From: Methylocella sp.
GTDB lineage: Bacteria > Pseudomonadota > Alphaproteobacteria > Rhizobiales > Beijerinckiaceae
Direction of reading: 5' to 3'
Length of the DNA stretch: 64,000 bases
Assembly (NCBI GenBank): GCA_037200525.1
Contig: JBBCGG010000001.1
Location: 4,890,501-4,954,500, forward strand
A program made the translations under genes and the position numbers. Below are positions 16,064 to 25,802 of the stretch, in pieces. How positions within the stretch are numbered: the first letter of the stretch is position 1; each line of letters begins with the position of its first letter. The notes below the pieces were generated by a model. That model ran no database searches, was not told the DNA's origin, and saw nothing but the letters and a program-made list of their open reading frames with translations.

Positions 16064-16347
16064 GGGTGCGCTGGACGACGCCAGCGCTGCGCGATCTCGA
16101 AGCCATCGGCGAATATATCGAGCGTGATAATTCCGTCGCCGCTGCGCGGGTCATCGCGGCGATTTTCCGTCAAACCGATGATCTCGCAAAATTTCCGCAT
16201 ATGGGCCGCCCGGGCCGCATACCGGGCACACGCGAGCTCGTTGTGGTTGATGCGCCTTTCATTGCGCCCTATCGCGTGCGGGACGAGGAGGTCGAAATTC
16301 TGGCCGTTTTGCACGCCTCGCGGCGATGGCCGGAGGATTTCGGCTGA
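16060..16347 (+). CDS. RelE/ParE-family toxin
   Basis: A 95-residue RelE/ParE superfamily protein. The motifs are MRVRWTTPALRDLEAIGEYIERDN (strand and first helices), FPHMGRPGRIPGTRELVV, and the end APYRVRDEEVEILAVLHASRRWP. ParE-like members poison gyrase and RelE-like members cleave mRNA; the sequence leans towards ParE, but the target cannot be fixed by eye. It is coupled to the antitoxin gene by an ATGA overlap. Confidence 0.9.
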   Translation: MRVRWTTPALRDLEAIGEYIERDNSVAAARVIAAIFRQTDDLAKFPHMGRPGRIPGTRELVVVDAPFIAPYRVRDEEVEILAVLHASRRWPEDFG

Positions 16348-16455
16348 AAGCCGGACGTCAGCCGCGTCCCGCCAAATATTGCCATCGCCGCCGCTTGCCC
16401 CTAAACCTCGCCGTCGTCCGCGCGATTGCTGGACAGACGCGCCCCAGGATCAATC

Positions 16456-17715
16456 ATGTCCGACGATTTCCGTCCTTCTTCCGAGTTTTTGTCCACGCTG
16501 ATCGCGCGCGGCTATGTCCATCAATGCTCCGATCTCGCCGGGCTCGACGCCAAGGCCGCATCCGGCGAACTCATCGCCTATATCGGGTTCGACTGCACGG
16601 CGCCCTCGCTCCATATCGGCTCGCTGGTGCAGATCATGCTGCTGCGCTGGCTGCAAAAGACCGGCGGCAAGCCGATCGCGCTGATGGGCGGCGGCACGAC
16701 GCGGGTTGGCGATCCCTCCGGCAAGGACGAAAGCCGCAAGGTGCTTTCGCTCGAGACGATCGAGGCCAATAAGGAGGGGATCAAGCGCGTCTTTTCCAAG
16801 TTCCTCGACTTCGGCGAGGGCGGCAAAGACGCGATCATGACCGATAACGCCGACTGGCTGACAAGCCTCAACTACATCGATTTTCTCCGCGAGGTCGGAC
16901 GGCATTTTTCGGTCAATCGCATGCTGGCGATGGACTCCGTCAAAATGCGGCTCGAACGCGACCAGGAATTGTCTTTTCTCGAATTCAACTACATGTGCCT
17001 GCAGGCCTATGATTTCGTCGAACTCAACAAGCGCCATGGCTGCATTTTGCAGATGGGCGGCTCGGACCAGTGGGGCAACATCATCACCGGCATCGACCTT
17101 GGCCGCCGGATGGGCTCAGCTCAGCTTTACGCCCTAACCTCGCCGCTGCTGACGACGGCTTCGGGCGCCAAAATGGGCAAGACTGCGCAAGGCGCGGTCT
17201 GGCTCGACGAGAGCCTGTTGTCGACATTCGATTATTGGCAATATTGGCGCAACTGCGAGGATCGCGACGTCGGGCGTTTTCTGAAGCTCTTTACCGAATT
17301 GCCCCTCGACGAGATCGCCCGGCTCGAAGCGCTCGGCGGCGCTGAGATCAATGAGGCCAAGAAAGTGCTGGCGACGGAGGCCACCGCCATGGTGCATGGG
17401 CGCGAGGCGGCTCTCGCCGCCAGCGAGGCCGCGCGCCAGACGTTTGAGGAAGGCGCTTTGGCTGAAAGCCTCCCCTCGATCGACGTCCCGGCGGAGGAGA
17501 TCGAGGCGGGCCTTGGCGTGCTGGCGGCCTTCGCCAAGGCGGGGCTCGTCGCCTCGACGGGCGAGGCGCGGCGGCAGATCAAGGGCGGCGGCCTCAAAGT
17601 GAACGATCAAACGGTGACGGATGAACGCGCCTTGATCGGCATGCCCGACGCAACCCAGGGCGTCATCAAGCTCTCGATCGGCCGCAAGCGCCATATTTTG
17701 CTGAAGCTGGTCTGA
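16456..17715 (+). CDS. tyrS: tyrosyl-tRNA synthetase
   Basis: A class I aminoacyl-tRNA synthetase that charges tRNA-Tyr. HIGS is at residues 53-56 and the KMSKS-like KMGKT at 239-243. The tyrosine-binding region is [13 protein letters not shown] with [13 protein letters not shown]-terminal S4 RNA-binding domain ([19 protein letters not shown]) ends the protein. The length, 419 residues, is normal. The start ATG at 16456 has AGGAT upstream. It is convergent with the AsmA-like gene, with a long palindrome in the 78-base gap. Confidence 0.96.
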   Translation: MSDDFRPSSEFLSTLIARGYVHQCSDLAGLDAKAASGELIAYIGFDCTAPSLHIGSLVQIMLLRWLQKTGGKPIALMGGGTTRVGDPSGKDESRKVLSLETIEANKEGIKRVFSKFLDFGEGGKDAIMTDNADWLTSLNYIDFLREVGRHFSVNRMLAMDSVKMRLERDQELSFLEFNYMCLQAYDFVELNKRHGCILQMGGSDQWGNIITGIDLGRRMGSAQLYALTSPLLTTASGAKMGKTAQGAVWLDESLLSTFDYWQYWRNCEDRDVGRFLKLFTELPLDEIARLEALGGAEINEAKKVLATEATAMVHGREAALAASEAARQTFEEGALAESLPSIDVPAEEIEAGLGVLAAFAKAGLVASTGEARRQIKGGGLKVNDQTVTDERALIGMPDATQGVIKLSIGRKRHILLKLV

Positions 17716-17749
17716 GCGCAACCTTTGGGGATCCGGCTCTAACTTCAAC

Positions 17750-17792
17750 GCATGATCTCATCCGAAAAGTCTGCAACTTTTCGGGATCATGC
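17750..17792. repeat. REP-like palindrome, copy 2 (extended)
   Basis: Outer arms GCATGATC (17750-17757) and GATCATGC (17785-17792) enclose an inner CCGAAAAGT/ACTTTTCGG pair at 17762-17784. It fills most of the gap between convergent tyrS and the AsmA-like gene. The core matches copies at 5937 and 34634, and the outer GATCATGC arm recurs in the rplY-pth gap. Confidence 0.75.
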
Positions 17793-17793
17793 T

Positions 17794-20700
17794 CTACTGA
17801 ACGCCGGTCGCCGGCGGGAGGGCGCCGCCGACCCCGAAAATCTGGCGGAAAATTCCGGGCGCGATCACCGAAAGCGGATTGATGCTGAGGGTCGGCCCGC
17901 TGACCTTGCCGACGATCCGGTAATTGACGCCGATCAGACCCTCATTCGTTCCGCCGCCAAGAATGGCGCCGACGACCGGAATCTTTGAAAACAGATTATT
18001 CACGGCATAGGCCGGCACGAAAGTGCCTTTCATGTCGACGCCGTCATGAACGAAATCGAGCCAGCCCTCGACCGTCAATCCGATGGCGTCGCCATTCATC
18101 GTGCCTTCGCGCAAATCGAGCCGATTGCCGGAGCGCTCGAACCGCACCTGCAGTTTGTTGAAGGCCATGGCCCCGGCGTCGATTTGTTGCTTCCGCGTTC
18201 CGTCGGCGGATTGCGGCACGCCTTCCGCCACTAGCCGGCGCAGCGCGGGCTCATCGCGCAAGACAAATGAATCGATCACGAGAATGCCCGACAGCGTTGA
18301 CGGCCCAAGCCGCAGGGTCGCCGTCAGACGGCCGCGCTCCATATGCCTGTAGAGGTCCGTGAACAGCAGAAGCGACCCGGCGTCCTCGCTGATGATCGAG
18401 AGCTGCGAGGCGTTCTGCGGCCCGGTCAGATTGCCGGATATCGTGTCGCGTCCAAATCGTCCGTCAAAAGAAAGCTGCTTGATCTGATCCCCGCGTTTCA
18501 GCAATCGCAGCTCGAGACCGGTCACCACCTGCTTATTATACCCGCTCAAAAGCCCGGTCTTGACGTCGAGGTCGATCTCCTTGATCGCTGAGTCGGGCGC
18601 AGCGGCGGAAGCCGGACCCGCAGCGGCGACGGGGACGCTGTCCGAGGATGACGAAATCAGCGTTTTCAAGAAGGGCCTCGCGTCGATGGTCGCGCCGCGA
18701 ATGCTGATCTTGAGGCTATCGCCAGCTTTAACCGCATCCATTTTCATGTCGTCGCCGGGCGACAATTTCACTTGCGGAAATCTGGCGCTTTGCAGCGACG
18801 CATCGGGACCTAGTTCAATGACGCCGCGCGCCTGAATTGCGCCCGCGTCGAAAACGATCTGGTCGAGCAAAGTCGAGCCCTCGTTCATGACAAGAGAGAA
18901 CTTCGCCTTTCCGGGATGACCAGCCGGTTTCGAGGCTCCAGGCCATTCGATGTCGGCGCGGGTGAGATCGAGTTCGACGTCGGCCTTGATCTTGTCTCCG
19001 GCCCCGAGCGGGGCGCTGACCACCGCGGCGATTGGGCCCGTGACGCCCGGCACGCCGCCAAGACCTTGTTTGGCGCGCGCCGCGTCATCCATGATCAGAT
19101 GGATCGTCGCCGTAGCGGACTTGCCGGAGGGCTGCGCCATCTCGACTGTCGCAGGCGCGCCGAACATGCGTCCTTGCCCAGTCGCCTTGAGTCCCGTCGG
19201 ATCGACGCTGAGAGTCAAGGTCGCCGCATCGAGCTTTTCTTTGCCGAGCAGATTTTCGGCGACGAAATTAGTCACCGTCGCATTGACCTTGAGAGTTGTA
19301 TCCGCCGGACCCATCTTCGGGCCAAGGTTCAGATCGATTTCGACCCGGCCGTCGACTTGCCCTCGCAGGGTCGATCGATCGAGGGGCAGATTCGCGTAGG
19401 GTTTCAATGCGTCGCGGTCCAACAAATCATCGACCGCCTCGACGCTGCCTGAAACCCTGGCCGCGATCACGGCTGGCGTTGGTTTTGTCTCCGCGTCTGC
19501 GATGTGAAAGGTTCCGCCTTCGGCAACCGTGAGCTTGTGGCCGGTTCCGTCGTCTACCACGCCAATGCTTGTCGTCGTAAAGGTCGAGGTCCGTCCCGTT
19601 ATATGTCCAACGCCATCGACGCCGCGCAGCAGCGGCACGCCGTCCAGAAACTCGACGCTTGCATTCGCGACAGTGAAATCAAGCGTGAGGCTCTCGTCGG
19701 GTGGCGCATGTTCCGCACGCATGGCGGCGAGATCGGCGGCGTTGAAATCGACCTGCAATGTCCCCTTCTGGATGCTTCCGCCCTTGGCGTGATCGAGCAG
19801 ATAGCTCCGGACCGGCGCGACGATGAAAGACGGCCACAACCGCGTGACGACGGAAACCGGCGTCGGATCGATCGAAGCGCCAAACCTTAACCGCGGCCCA
19901 TTGGTCCAATCGACTTCTCCGGCCATGGCGAAGCCCGCCTTCGGGCCTCCCAACAAAAGCCGATCGACGAGAAATCTCTTGTCATTCAGAAAAAGCCGAC
20001 CGGTCAGCCCGAGGTAGTCGACGGTGACGGTTTCCTGCCCGGGGCGCTCTGGAGCGGCGATTACCGGCCCGGCGTTCGCTATGTCGAACAACCATGGATC
20101 GCCTTCCCGTTCCGGCAGCGCCACGGAGCCGGAAATCGCCCCATGAGTCTGGCCTGACGCAAGCCTCACAGGATCAATCATGATGCGCCGCGTGGCGCCG
20201 TCCCAATGCAGGCCGCCGTGGATGGAATCGACCAACATCGGCTCGTCGTTCGGATCATCGAAACGCAAAAAACCCGCGCCGAAATCAAATGCGGCGACCG
20301 CTTCCGAGAGCGCGCCATCGGCTTTCAAGCCAACGCTGAACTTGGCTGACAGCGGCATGTCGAAATCAGCGCCGATCGTGCGCGCGCCAGTCGCCAGCAG
20401 GATTTCCTCGATCGACACATTGTCCAGCGACAGCGTGAGCCGTCGGTCAGCGTCCGGCTTGCCGCTGGCGAGGCCATTCGCCGCCCAGCGTCCGTTCGGT
20501 CCATCGACGGACAAATAGAAATTTGTCGAGCCCGAGTTTTTGTTGAAGCTGAGATCGACGCCGTTGAACGTCATTTTCTGATTCGCGGTTCGGTCGTCGA
20601 TGACGAGCCGCCCTTTCGAGATGCCGACGCGATCGATAGCGGCGATCGGGCTGTCCGGATTGGTCAGCGTATCCGCCAAGAGCCGGATTACCGACGCCAT

Positions 20701-21318
20701 TTGCCTTACGATCAGAGTTCGCGGCGGCCTCAGCCGCGGCGTTGCAGAGGACGCGTCCGGTGATGCCTCAATTTGTGGCGAGCTGACTTCAGCCGCTGGA
20801 GCGCCTTCCCTCACAAGAGATTCGGCGAGCGGCGGCGTGAGGGTGACCGTTTCATCCGAATTCGGCGCAATGGGCTGGGCGATCGAGCCATCGGGCAATA
20901 GAGTCAGATCGACTTCGACGTCGAAGACTTCGAGACGCTTCGGCGTCACGCGTCCGACGATCAAGGAGAAAAGGTCGACTGAAACTTCGGCGCGAGGGGC
21001 GGTCAGGATGGTTCGCCCTGCCCCGTCCTTGAGCGACAGACCATCAATGCTCAAAGTCGGGGAGAAGCCGCGTTTGACCATCGCCGTCTGCCCAAGGCTG
21101 AAATCATAGCCGCGGCCAAACCGTTGATCGAGGGCGCTGGCGATGCGAGGCCCAAGCCCCTCGATCGCCATCGGCCCTTGGGCGAGACGAACGACGAGAA
21201 CCCCGCCGCCGATCACCGCCAGCAAGATCAAGCTGAGAAAAACATAACAGGTAGACCAAGCGAATTTGGCGAGTCGGCGCGGTCTTTTGAGTCCAATCAG
21301 AACCATGCCATCCGGCAT
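17794..21318 (-). CDS. AsmA/YhdP-like envelope protein with DUF3971
   Basis: A very large protein (1174 residues from the ATG at 21318; the frame stays open to 21495). One N-terminal transmembrane helix (VFLSLILLAVIGGGVLVV) is followed by a long, beta-rich periplasmic region. The middle has the DUF3971 character, and the C-terminal third resembles AsmA C-terminal repeats (GSLLLFTDLYRHMERGRLTATLR). AsmA/YhdP/TamB-type proteins are bridge-like and proposed to move phospholipids between inner and outer membranes. An alternative ATG at 21306 is possible. A peroxiredoxin gene is divergent. Confidence 0.8.
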   Translation of the reverse strand: MPDGMVLIGLKRPRRLAKFAWSTCYVFLSLILLAVIGGGVLVVRLAQGPMAIEGLGPRIASALDQRFGRGYDFSLGQTAMVKRGFSPTLSIDGLSLKDGAGRTILTAPRAEVSVDLFSLIVGRVTPKRLEVFDVEVDLTLLPDGSIAQPIAPNSDETVTLTPPLAESLVREGAPAAEVSSPQIEASPDASSATPRLRPPRTLIVRQMASVIRLLADTLTNPDSPIAAIDRVGISKGRLVIDDRTANQKMTFNGVDLSFNKNSGSTNFYLSVDGPNGRWAANGLASGKPDADRRLTLSLDNVSIEEILLATGARTIGADFDMPLSAKFSVGLKADGALSEAVAAFDFGAGFLRFDDPNDEPMLVDSIHGGLHWDGATRRIMIDPVRLASGQTHGAISGSVALPEREGDPWLFDIANAGPVIAAPERPGQETVTVDYLGLTGRLFLNDKRFLVDRLLLGGPKAGFAMAGEVDWTNGPRLRFGASIDPTPVSVVTRLWPSFIVAPVRSYLLDHAKGGSIQKGTLQVDFNAADLAAMRAEHAPPDESLTLDFTVANASVEFLDGVPLLRGVDGVGHITGRTSTFTTTSIGVVDDGTGHKLTVAEGGTFHIADAETKPTPAVIAARVSGSVEAVDDLLDRDALKPYANLPLDRSTLRGQVDGRVEIDLNLGPKMGPADTTLKVNATVTNFVAENLLGKEKLDAATLTLSVDPTGLKATGQGRMFGAPATVEMAQPSGKSATATIHLIMDDAARAKQGLGGVPGVTGPIAAVVSAPLGAGDKIKADVELDLTRADIEWPGASKPAGHPGKAKFSLVMNEGSTLLDQIVFDAGAIQARGVIELGPDASLQSARFPQVKLSPGDDMKMDAVKAGDSLKISIRGATIDARPFLKTLISSSSDSVPVAAAGPASAAAPDSAIKEIDLDVKTGLLSGYNKQVVTGLELRLLKRGDQIKQLSFDGRFGRDTISGNLTGPQNASQLSIISEDAGSLLLFTDLYRHMERGRLTATLRLGPSTLSGILVIDSFVLRDEPALRRLVAEGVPQSADGTRKQQIDAGAMAFNKLQVRFERSGNRLDLREGTMNGDAIGLTVEGWLDFVHDGVDMKGTFVPAYAVNNLFSKIPVVGAILGGGTNEGLIGVNYRIVGKVSGPTLSINPLSVIAPGIFRQIFGVGGALPPATGVQ

Positions 21319-21582
21319 TTTCTTGGTGAAGGCCTGCGTTGTGCCCGGGCAGCCAGGCGATTCCTCAAGATGCTTGACCAACCGCTCGCGGCCTTTCCAT
21401 AGCAAGCTAAAGCTGGAAACTCTAATCCTACGCGAATATACCCGCTTTGTCGAAAAGCTGCTTCGTCGAAAGGCTGGCGTCGGGAATAATGGCATTGCCA
21501 GCCCGCAGGATCATCCAGCAGAATTTCGCAAGGTCCGGCTCCAAACGATGGAGCCTTTTCAATGCGACGAAAGGAAGGCGAC

Positions 21583-22119
21583 ATGAGCGACGAGAAGGGT
21601 TTGGGCAATAACAAGGATTTGAGCAAAGACTTGAACAGGGGCTTGGCCTCGAGCGCAAAACTGCGCATGGGCGACAAGGCCCCCGACTTCGCCCTGCCTG
21701 GCGATTCCGGCTCCGCGATTTCCCTCAAAACCTTCGCCGGCCGCAAACTCGTTCTCTACTTCTACCCTAAGGACGACACCAGCGGCTGCACCAAGGAAGC
21801 CATCGATTTCAATGGCCTTAGAAGCGAATTTGAAAAGGCTGGCGCGGCCATCCTCGGCGCCTCGCCTGATTCGGCGGCAAGCCATGCAAAGTTCAAAGCC
21901 AAGCATGACCTTGAACTGGCGCTAGCCTCCGACGAGTCGAAAGCCATGCTTCAGGCCTATGGCGTATGGGTCGAGAAGAGCATGTATGGACGCAAATATA
22001 TGGGCGTCGAGCGCACGACGTTCCTGATCGGCTCCGATGGCAAAATCGCACAAATCTGGAACAAAGTGAAAGTGCCGGGCCACGCCGAAGCCGTGCTCGC
22101 CGCCGTCAAAGCGCTGTGA
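21583..22119 (+). CDS. BCP/PrxQ-type peroxiredoxin
   Basis: A thioredoxin-fold peroxidase of 178 residues. The peroxidatic site is LYFYPKDDTSGC69TKEA, close to the BCP consensus. C69 is the only cysteine in the protein, so it should work as a 1-Cys enzyme that needs an external thiol. The first 25 residues are an extra polar extension. Later motifs (GVWVEKSMYGRKYMGVERTTFLI) are typical of the family. The ATG at 21583 has GGAAGG upstream. Role: reduction of peroxides in the cytosol. Confidence 0.92.
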   Translation: MSDEKGLGNNKDLSKDLNRGLASSAKLRMGDKAPDFALPGDSGSAISLKTFAGRKLVLYFYPKDDTSGCTKEAIDFNGLRSEFEKAGAAILGASPDSAASHAKFKAKHDLELALASDESKAMLQAYGVWVEKSMYGRKYMGVERTTFLIGSDGKIAQIWNKVKVPGHAEAVLAAVKAL

Positions 22120-22242
22120 GGCTCGTCCAGACCTGATGTTACTCGCGCAAAATGACAGATTTTAATTGATCGCAACCAATACGCGTATATGATCTGGAAG
22201 GAGCAAATCTGGCGGACAAGCCCGCGACGGGAGCAACCGGCG

Positions 22243-22521
22243 ATGCAAAAGACGGAACTGAAACAGCGCGACGACGCCGTGCCCGGCGCAGCCTCGAGCG
22301 CCGAAGGCGAGGCTAACGCCACCCCGACAGCCGCCTATATCGCGCAAATGGCCAATGAGTTGGCGCGGCTAGCGCGTTTCACGCGGCTTGATCTGTTGAC
22401 CCATCTGCTCGATATGGCGCGGCTCGAAGCGGAGATCTGCGTCGAATCAGCGTCGGAATGCGCAAGCCTCGCTGACGCTGCAATGCGCGCGCATCGGGAT
22501 CGCGGGAGCGCGGCGTCCTGA
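22243..22521 (+). CDS. hypothetical helical protein (92 aa)
   Basis: A small protein starting at the ATG at 22243, with GGGAG upstream; an ATG at 22189 would add 18 residues. The first 30 residues are low-complexity and polar. The rest (AYIAQMANELARLARFTRLDLLTHLLDMARLEAEICVE) is a helical hairpin with a leucine-rich face. No family is recognised. It lies after the peroxiredoxin gene, separated by 123 bases. Confidence 0.55.
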   Translation: MQKTELKQRDDAVPGAASSAEGEANATPTAAYIAQMANELARLARFTRLDLLTHLLDMARLEAEICVESASECASLADAAMRAHRDRGSAAS

Positions 22522-22555
22522 AGCCGCCGCAGAGACGAGCAGGCTCCAAAGGAGC

Positions 22556-23140
22556 TCAGAACGGATTCCAGGTCGATGACGGCGTAAATTTCAAATAGCT
22601 GACATTGAACCCGAGGCGCGCCCCAATTCCAGAGCGGATAGGAACCACGTAAACCTGATCATTGACCAACGCCGTCATGCCAAAGCCGCCGACGAGATAG
22701 GCCGAGCCATCCACACCCCCGTAACGGCGGAAGATCGCCTCCGTCGCGGGTAGATTATAAACCAGCATCATCGTGCGGTCGCCGTCGGCTCCGGCATCGA
22801 AACCGAGCGATGGACCTTGCCAGAACACCCGCAGATCGCCCGCATTGCGAGTATGCATGACGCCCTCGCCGTAGCGCAGGCCGCCGATAAACGCGCCGCC
22901 GGCTTCCTGGCCGAGGATATAGCCATTGGGCTTGCCCCAGCGTTTCGTCGCCGATTCGACCACCTCGGCGAGACCGCGCGAGATCGAGCCAAAGAAACGA
23001 TGGCCATTGGCGACAATCTCGCCGGAACCATATTCGGCGGGTCGTTCCGCCTCTGGGCTCGCCTGCGCTGATTTCAGACCCAAACTGGAGATGCCGGCCA
23101 AAGCCGCCAATTGCAGCGTCAACTCTCTTCGCGATTGCAT
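22556..23140 (-). CDS. DUF1134/EipA-like periplasmic protein
   Basis: A 194-residue protein with a signal peptide (MQSRRELTLQLAALAGISSLGLKSAQA) and the DUF1134 core. Diagnostic stretches are GKPNGYILGQEAGGAFIGGLRYGEG and RVFWQGPSLGFDAGADGDR, with YLVGGFGMTAL near the end. DUF1134 corresponds to EipA, a periplasmic cell-envelope integrity protein studied in Brucella. It probably functions in envelope stability. GGAG lies upstream of the ATG. It is convergent with the small gene at 22243. Confidence 0.87.
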   Translation of the reverse strand: MQSRRELTLQLAALAGISSLGLKSAQASPEAERPAEYGSGEIVANGHRFFGSISRGLAEVVESATKRWGKPNGYILGQEAGGAFIGGLRYGEGVMHTRNAGDLRVFWQGPSLGFDAGADGDRTMMLVYNLPATEAIFRRYGGVDGSAYLVGGFGMTALVNDQVYVVPIRSGIGARLGFNVSYLKFTPSSTWNPF

Positions 23141-23324
23141 CGTTTATTCTCCGCGAACCACCCCTTGCGCGCTAGGATTACGCGTTAGCGACCAGCTTTG
23201 AAGCAATAGCCTTAATGAACGGTTGATGCGCCACCAAAAGGCCTGCGCAATCGCCGTTCTGTCGCCTAGCGAGGCTACGCCCGAGCTTGCGTCAATGCGG
23301 CCGACGGCCTGTATGCGCCGGATG

Positions 23325-24179
23325 CTAGGGGAGGATCGCCTTGCGATCGCCCCAAGCGACGAAAGGCCCATTTTTGAACTGTAAGCCAGCTTTGCCATAT
23401 TGCAGCGGATGACTCTCGCCGTCGAGCACGATGCCGCCGGCGGCGCGCAAAACTGCATCGCCCGCGGCGGTATCCCATTCCATCGTCTGACCGAAGCGCG
23501 GATAGACATCGGCGTCGCCTTCGGCCACGGCGCAGAATTTCAACGACGATCCCGCAGAGCGGCGCTCCTTGATCGGAAGCTGCGCCAGAAAGGCTTCCGT
23601 CTCCGCATCGGAGTGGGATCGGCTCGCCAAGGCAGTCAGGCCTTGGGGCGGCGCCGCTCGCACATGGATCGTCCGGCGTTGCTCGCGAGGAGGTAGAGGC
23701 GCGCCGGGCGCGACAGTGCAGGAAGTTGCTTTCGCGCCGCCGATCCAAAGCTGTCCGAGCGCTGGCGCATATACGACGCCAACCTGCGGCGCCCCATCGA
23801 CAATCAGTCCGATATTGATCGTAAACTCGCCGTTATGGCTCAGAAATTCGCGGGTGCCGTCAACCGGATCAACCAGGATGAAGGTCGACCCCGCCACGGT
23901 TTTCTTGCCATGCGCCGACGCCTCCTCGGCTAGCACCGGAAAATCGGGGAGCCGCGACGCCAGCCGTTCGAGGATAATGGCTTCAGCGTATTCGTCTGCG
24001 TCGCAAACCGGGCTCTTATCAGCCTTGCGCCTGGCGTTACAGTCGGAGGCGTAAACGGCCATCACGGCGACAGCCGCCTCCAGCGCGATCTCGGCGAAAA
24101 TCTCGGCGATCGCGTCGCGATCAAACGACCTGCCGCCATTCAGCGGGCTGCAGTTCGATGGATTGATTTCGAAAGACAT
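23325..24179 (-). CDS. cysQ: 3'(2'),5'-bisphosphate nucleotidase CysQ-like
   Basis: An inositol-monophosphatase fold enzyme of 284 residues. Metal-binding motifs are E85-E86 in VLAEEASAH, DPVDGTREF from residue 104, and EWDTAAGDAVLRAAGG near residue 226. CysQ hydrolyses PAP from sulfate assimilation and also prevents lithium-sensitive PAP build-up. Neighbours do not show a sulfate cluster, so a general inositol-phosphatase-type role is the main alternative. The REF after DPVDGT favours the CysQ subgroup. Confidence 0.88.
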   Translation of the reverse strand: MSFEINPSNCSPLNGGRSFDRDAIAEIFAEIALEAAVAVMAVYASDCNARRKADKSPVCDADEYAEAIILERLASRLPDFPVLAEEASAHGKKTVAGSTFILVDPVDGTREFLSHNGEFTINIGLIVDGAPQVGVVYAPALGQLWIGGAKATSCTVAPGAPLPPREQRRTIHVRAAPPQGLTALASRSHSDAETEAFLAQLPIKERRSAGSSLKFCAVAEGDADVYPRFGQTMEWDTAAGDAVLRAAGGIVLDGESHPLQYGKAGLQFKNGPFVAWGDRKAILP

Positions 24180-24326
24180 GAATATCCGTCGGTTCGGCGC
24201 GCAAATCTCTTACAAAAGGCAATGAGATGAACAATCAACAATCTCAAATGAAACGCGCAAATCACTAACACTCAGTAACGTAGGGTCAATTGAGCTCGGT
24301 AGAAAGGTGTTTTCGGTTTTTTTTCA

Positions 24327-24372
24327 GTTTGCCCCCACGATCATGGTAAAACAATCGTGAATTGACGCAAAC
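24327..24372 (+). other. nested inverted repeat upstream of a 14-codon ORF
   Basis: Outer arms GTTTGC (24327-24332) and GCAAAC (24367-24372) enclose CACGAT (24336-24341) and ATCGTG (24354-24359). The repeat follows an eight-T run and precedes a tiny ORF with a good ribosome binding site. It lies in the 287-base gap between carA and cysQ, where no larger gene fits. A leader RNA or sRNA is possible. Confidence 0.35.
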
Positions 24373-24387
24373 GAGAGGACCGAGGCG

Positions 24388-24432
24388 ATGACGCCGCGCC
24401 CGCCCTCTGGACGGCGCAGTCGCCACGGCTAA
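24388..24432 (+). CDS. putative 14-codon leader peptide
   Basis: ATG at 24388 to TAA at 24430-24432 encodes MTPRPPSGRRSRHG. AGGACCGAGG lies just before the ATG. The peptide has five basic residues and three prolines, a composition that can stall ribosomes. No plus-strand gene lies directly downstream (carA and cysQ are on the minus strand), so an attenuator role for a neighbour is not supported. It is listed for its ribosome binding site and position only. Confidence 0.25.
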   Translation: MTPRPPSGRRSRHG

Positions 24433-24466
24433 AGGCCGAGATAAATCGCTCAAGCTTCCGATTTAG

Positions 24467-25660
24467 CTAGGCGTGGGCCTTTTCCATGATCGCGACGAAG
24501 CGGCGAAATAGATAATGACTGTCGCGCGGGCCCGGCGAGGCCTCGGGGTGATGCTGCACGGAAAATGCCGGACGATCGGTCAGCTCAAGGCCGCAATTCG
24601 AGCCATCGAACAAAGAGCGATGCGTTTCCCGCGCATTGGCCGGCAGGCTCGCCGCATCGACGGCAAAGCCATGGTTCATTGAGACAATCTCTACCTTGCC
24701 GGTGGTGAAGTCCTGCACCGGATGATTGGCGCCATGATGGCCCTGGTGCATTTTCAATGTCGCGCCGCCGAGCGCCAAAGCCATCATTTGATGGCCAAGA
24801 CAGATGCCGAAGGTGGGTATTCGGCTATCAAGCAATGTCTTGATCACCGGAACCGCATATTTTCCGGTCTCCGCCGGATCGCCTGGACCGTTCGACAGAA
24901 ACACGCCATCCGGCTTCATAGCGAGAATCTCCTCGGCGGAGATCGTCGCCGGCACAACGGTGACGCTGCAGCCGACCTCGGTCAAAAGGCGCAAGATATT
25001 GCGTTTGATGCCATAATCGACCGCGACGACCTTGAATTTCCCCTCGCCATAGGTGCGGTAGCCCTCTTCATACGACCACGCCGCCTGCGTCCAGTTATAA
25101 CGTTGCGTCGATGCGACGCTTGGCACAAGGTCCATGCCTTCGAGGCCCGGCCATTCAGCCGCCATTGCGCGCAAGGCCTCAACGTCAAAAACGCCATCGG
25201 GAGAATGCGCGATTACGGCGTTTGGCATTCCCTCTTCGCGGATGAGGGTTGTGAGGGCGCGCGTATCGAGGCCGCAAAGGCCGATGATCCCACGGCTTTT
25301 CAGCCACCCGTCGAGATGGCGGGTCGCGCGGTAGTTGGACGGGCCGGTGATTGGGGCGTGCATGATGACGCCGCGAACCCCGGCGGTGGCGGCGAGATTG
25401 CTTGTCTCTATATCGTCGTCATTGGCACCGACATTGCCGATGTGAGGAAAAGTGAAAGTGACGATCTGCCCGGCATAAGACGGATCAGTGAGGATTTCCT
25501 GATAGCCGGTTATCGCCGTATTGAAGCAGATCTCGCCGACAGCCTCGCCGACCGCGCCAAGTCCTGTCCCTTCCAGAACGAGGCCATTGGCGAGGACAAC
25601 AAGCGCCGTTGCGCGCGGCTCCCGCCAAAAACCCGGCGCTTTTCCTTGATCCTGCGTCAT
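24467..25660 (-). CDS. carA: carbamoyl-phosphate synthase small subunit
   Basis: The 397-residue glutaminase subunit that feeds ammonia to CarB for arginine and pyrimidine synthesis. The N-terminal domain has VGEICFNTAITGYQEILTDPSYAGQIVTFTFPHIGN. The class I amidotransferase domain has FLSNGPGDP, the nucleophile C287 in FGICLGHQ, and HHPEASPGP near residue 370. carB is not in the window. It is divergent from the GatB/YqeY gene with a 142-base gap. Confidence 0.96.
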   Translation of the reverse strand: MTQDQGKAPGFWREPRATALVVLANGLVLEGTGLGAVGEAVGEICFNTAITGYQEILTDPSYAGQIVTFTFPHIGNVGANDDDIETSNLAATAGVRGVIMHAPITGPSNYRATRHLDGWLKSRGIIGLCGLDTRALTTLIREEGMPNAVIAHSPDGVFDVEALRAMAAEWPGLEGMDLVPSVASTQRYNWTQAAWSYEEGYRTYGEGKFKVVAVDYGIKRNILRLLTEVGCSVTVVPATISAEEILAMKPDGVFLSNGPGDPAETGKYAVPVIKTLLDSRIPTFGICLGHQMMALALGGATLKMHQGHHGANHPVQDFTTGKVEIVSMNHGFAVDAASLPANARETHRSLFDGSNCGLELTDRPAFSVQHHPEASPGPRDSHYLFRRFVAIMEKAHA

Positions 25661-25802
25661 GCTCGCTCTAATCCATGCGTTCGCCGACCCTGCGCCGATT
25701 GGCGCAGCCGGCCTAATCGCCTAAACCATTTGGGATTTCAGCGCGCGGAAAGCTAGATGCCTTGCCCGCTGGCGTCAATTCTCGTGAAAGCCAGGAGACT
25801 TT

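Noticed and set aside
24388-24432. Reading the 14-codon ORF as an attenuator of carA
   Set aside because: carA is on the opposite strand and ends, rather than starts, beside it, so attenuation of carA is not possible from this position.
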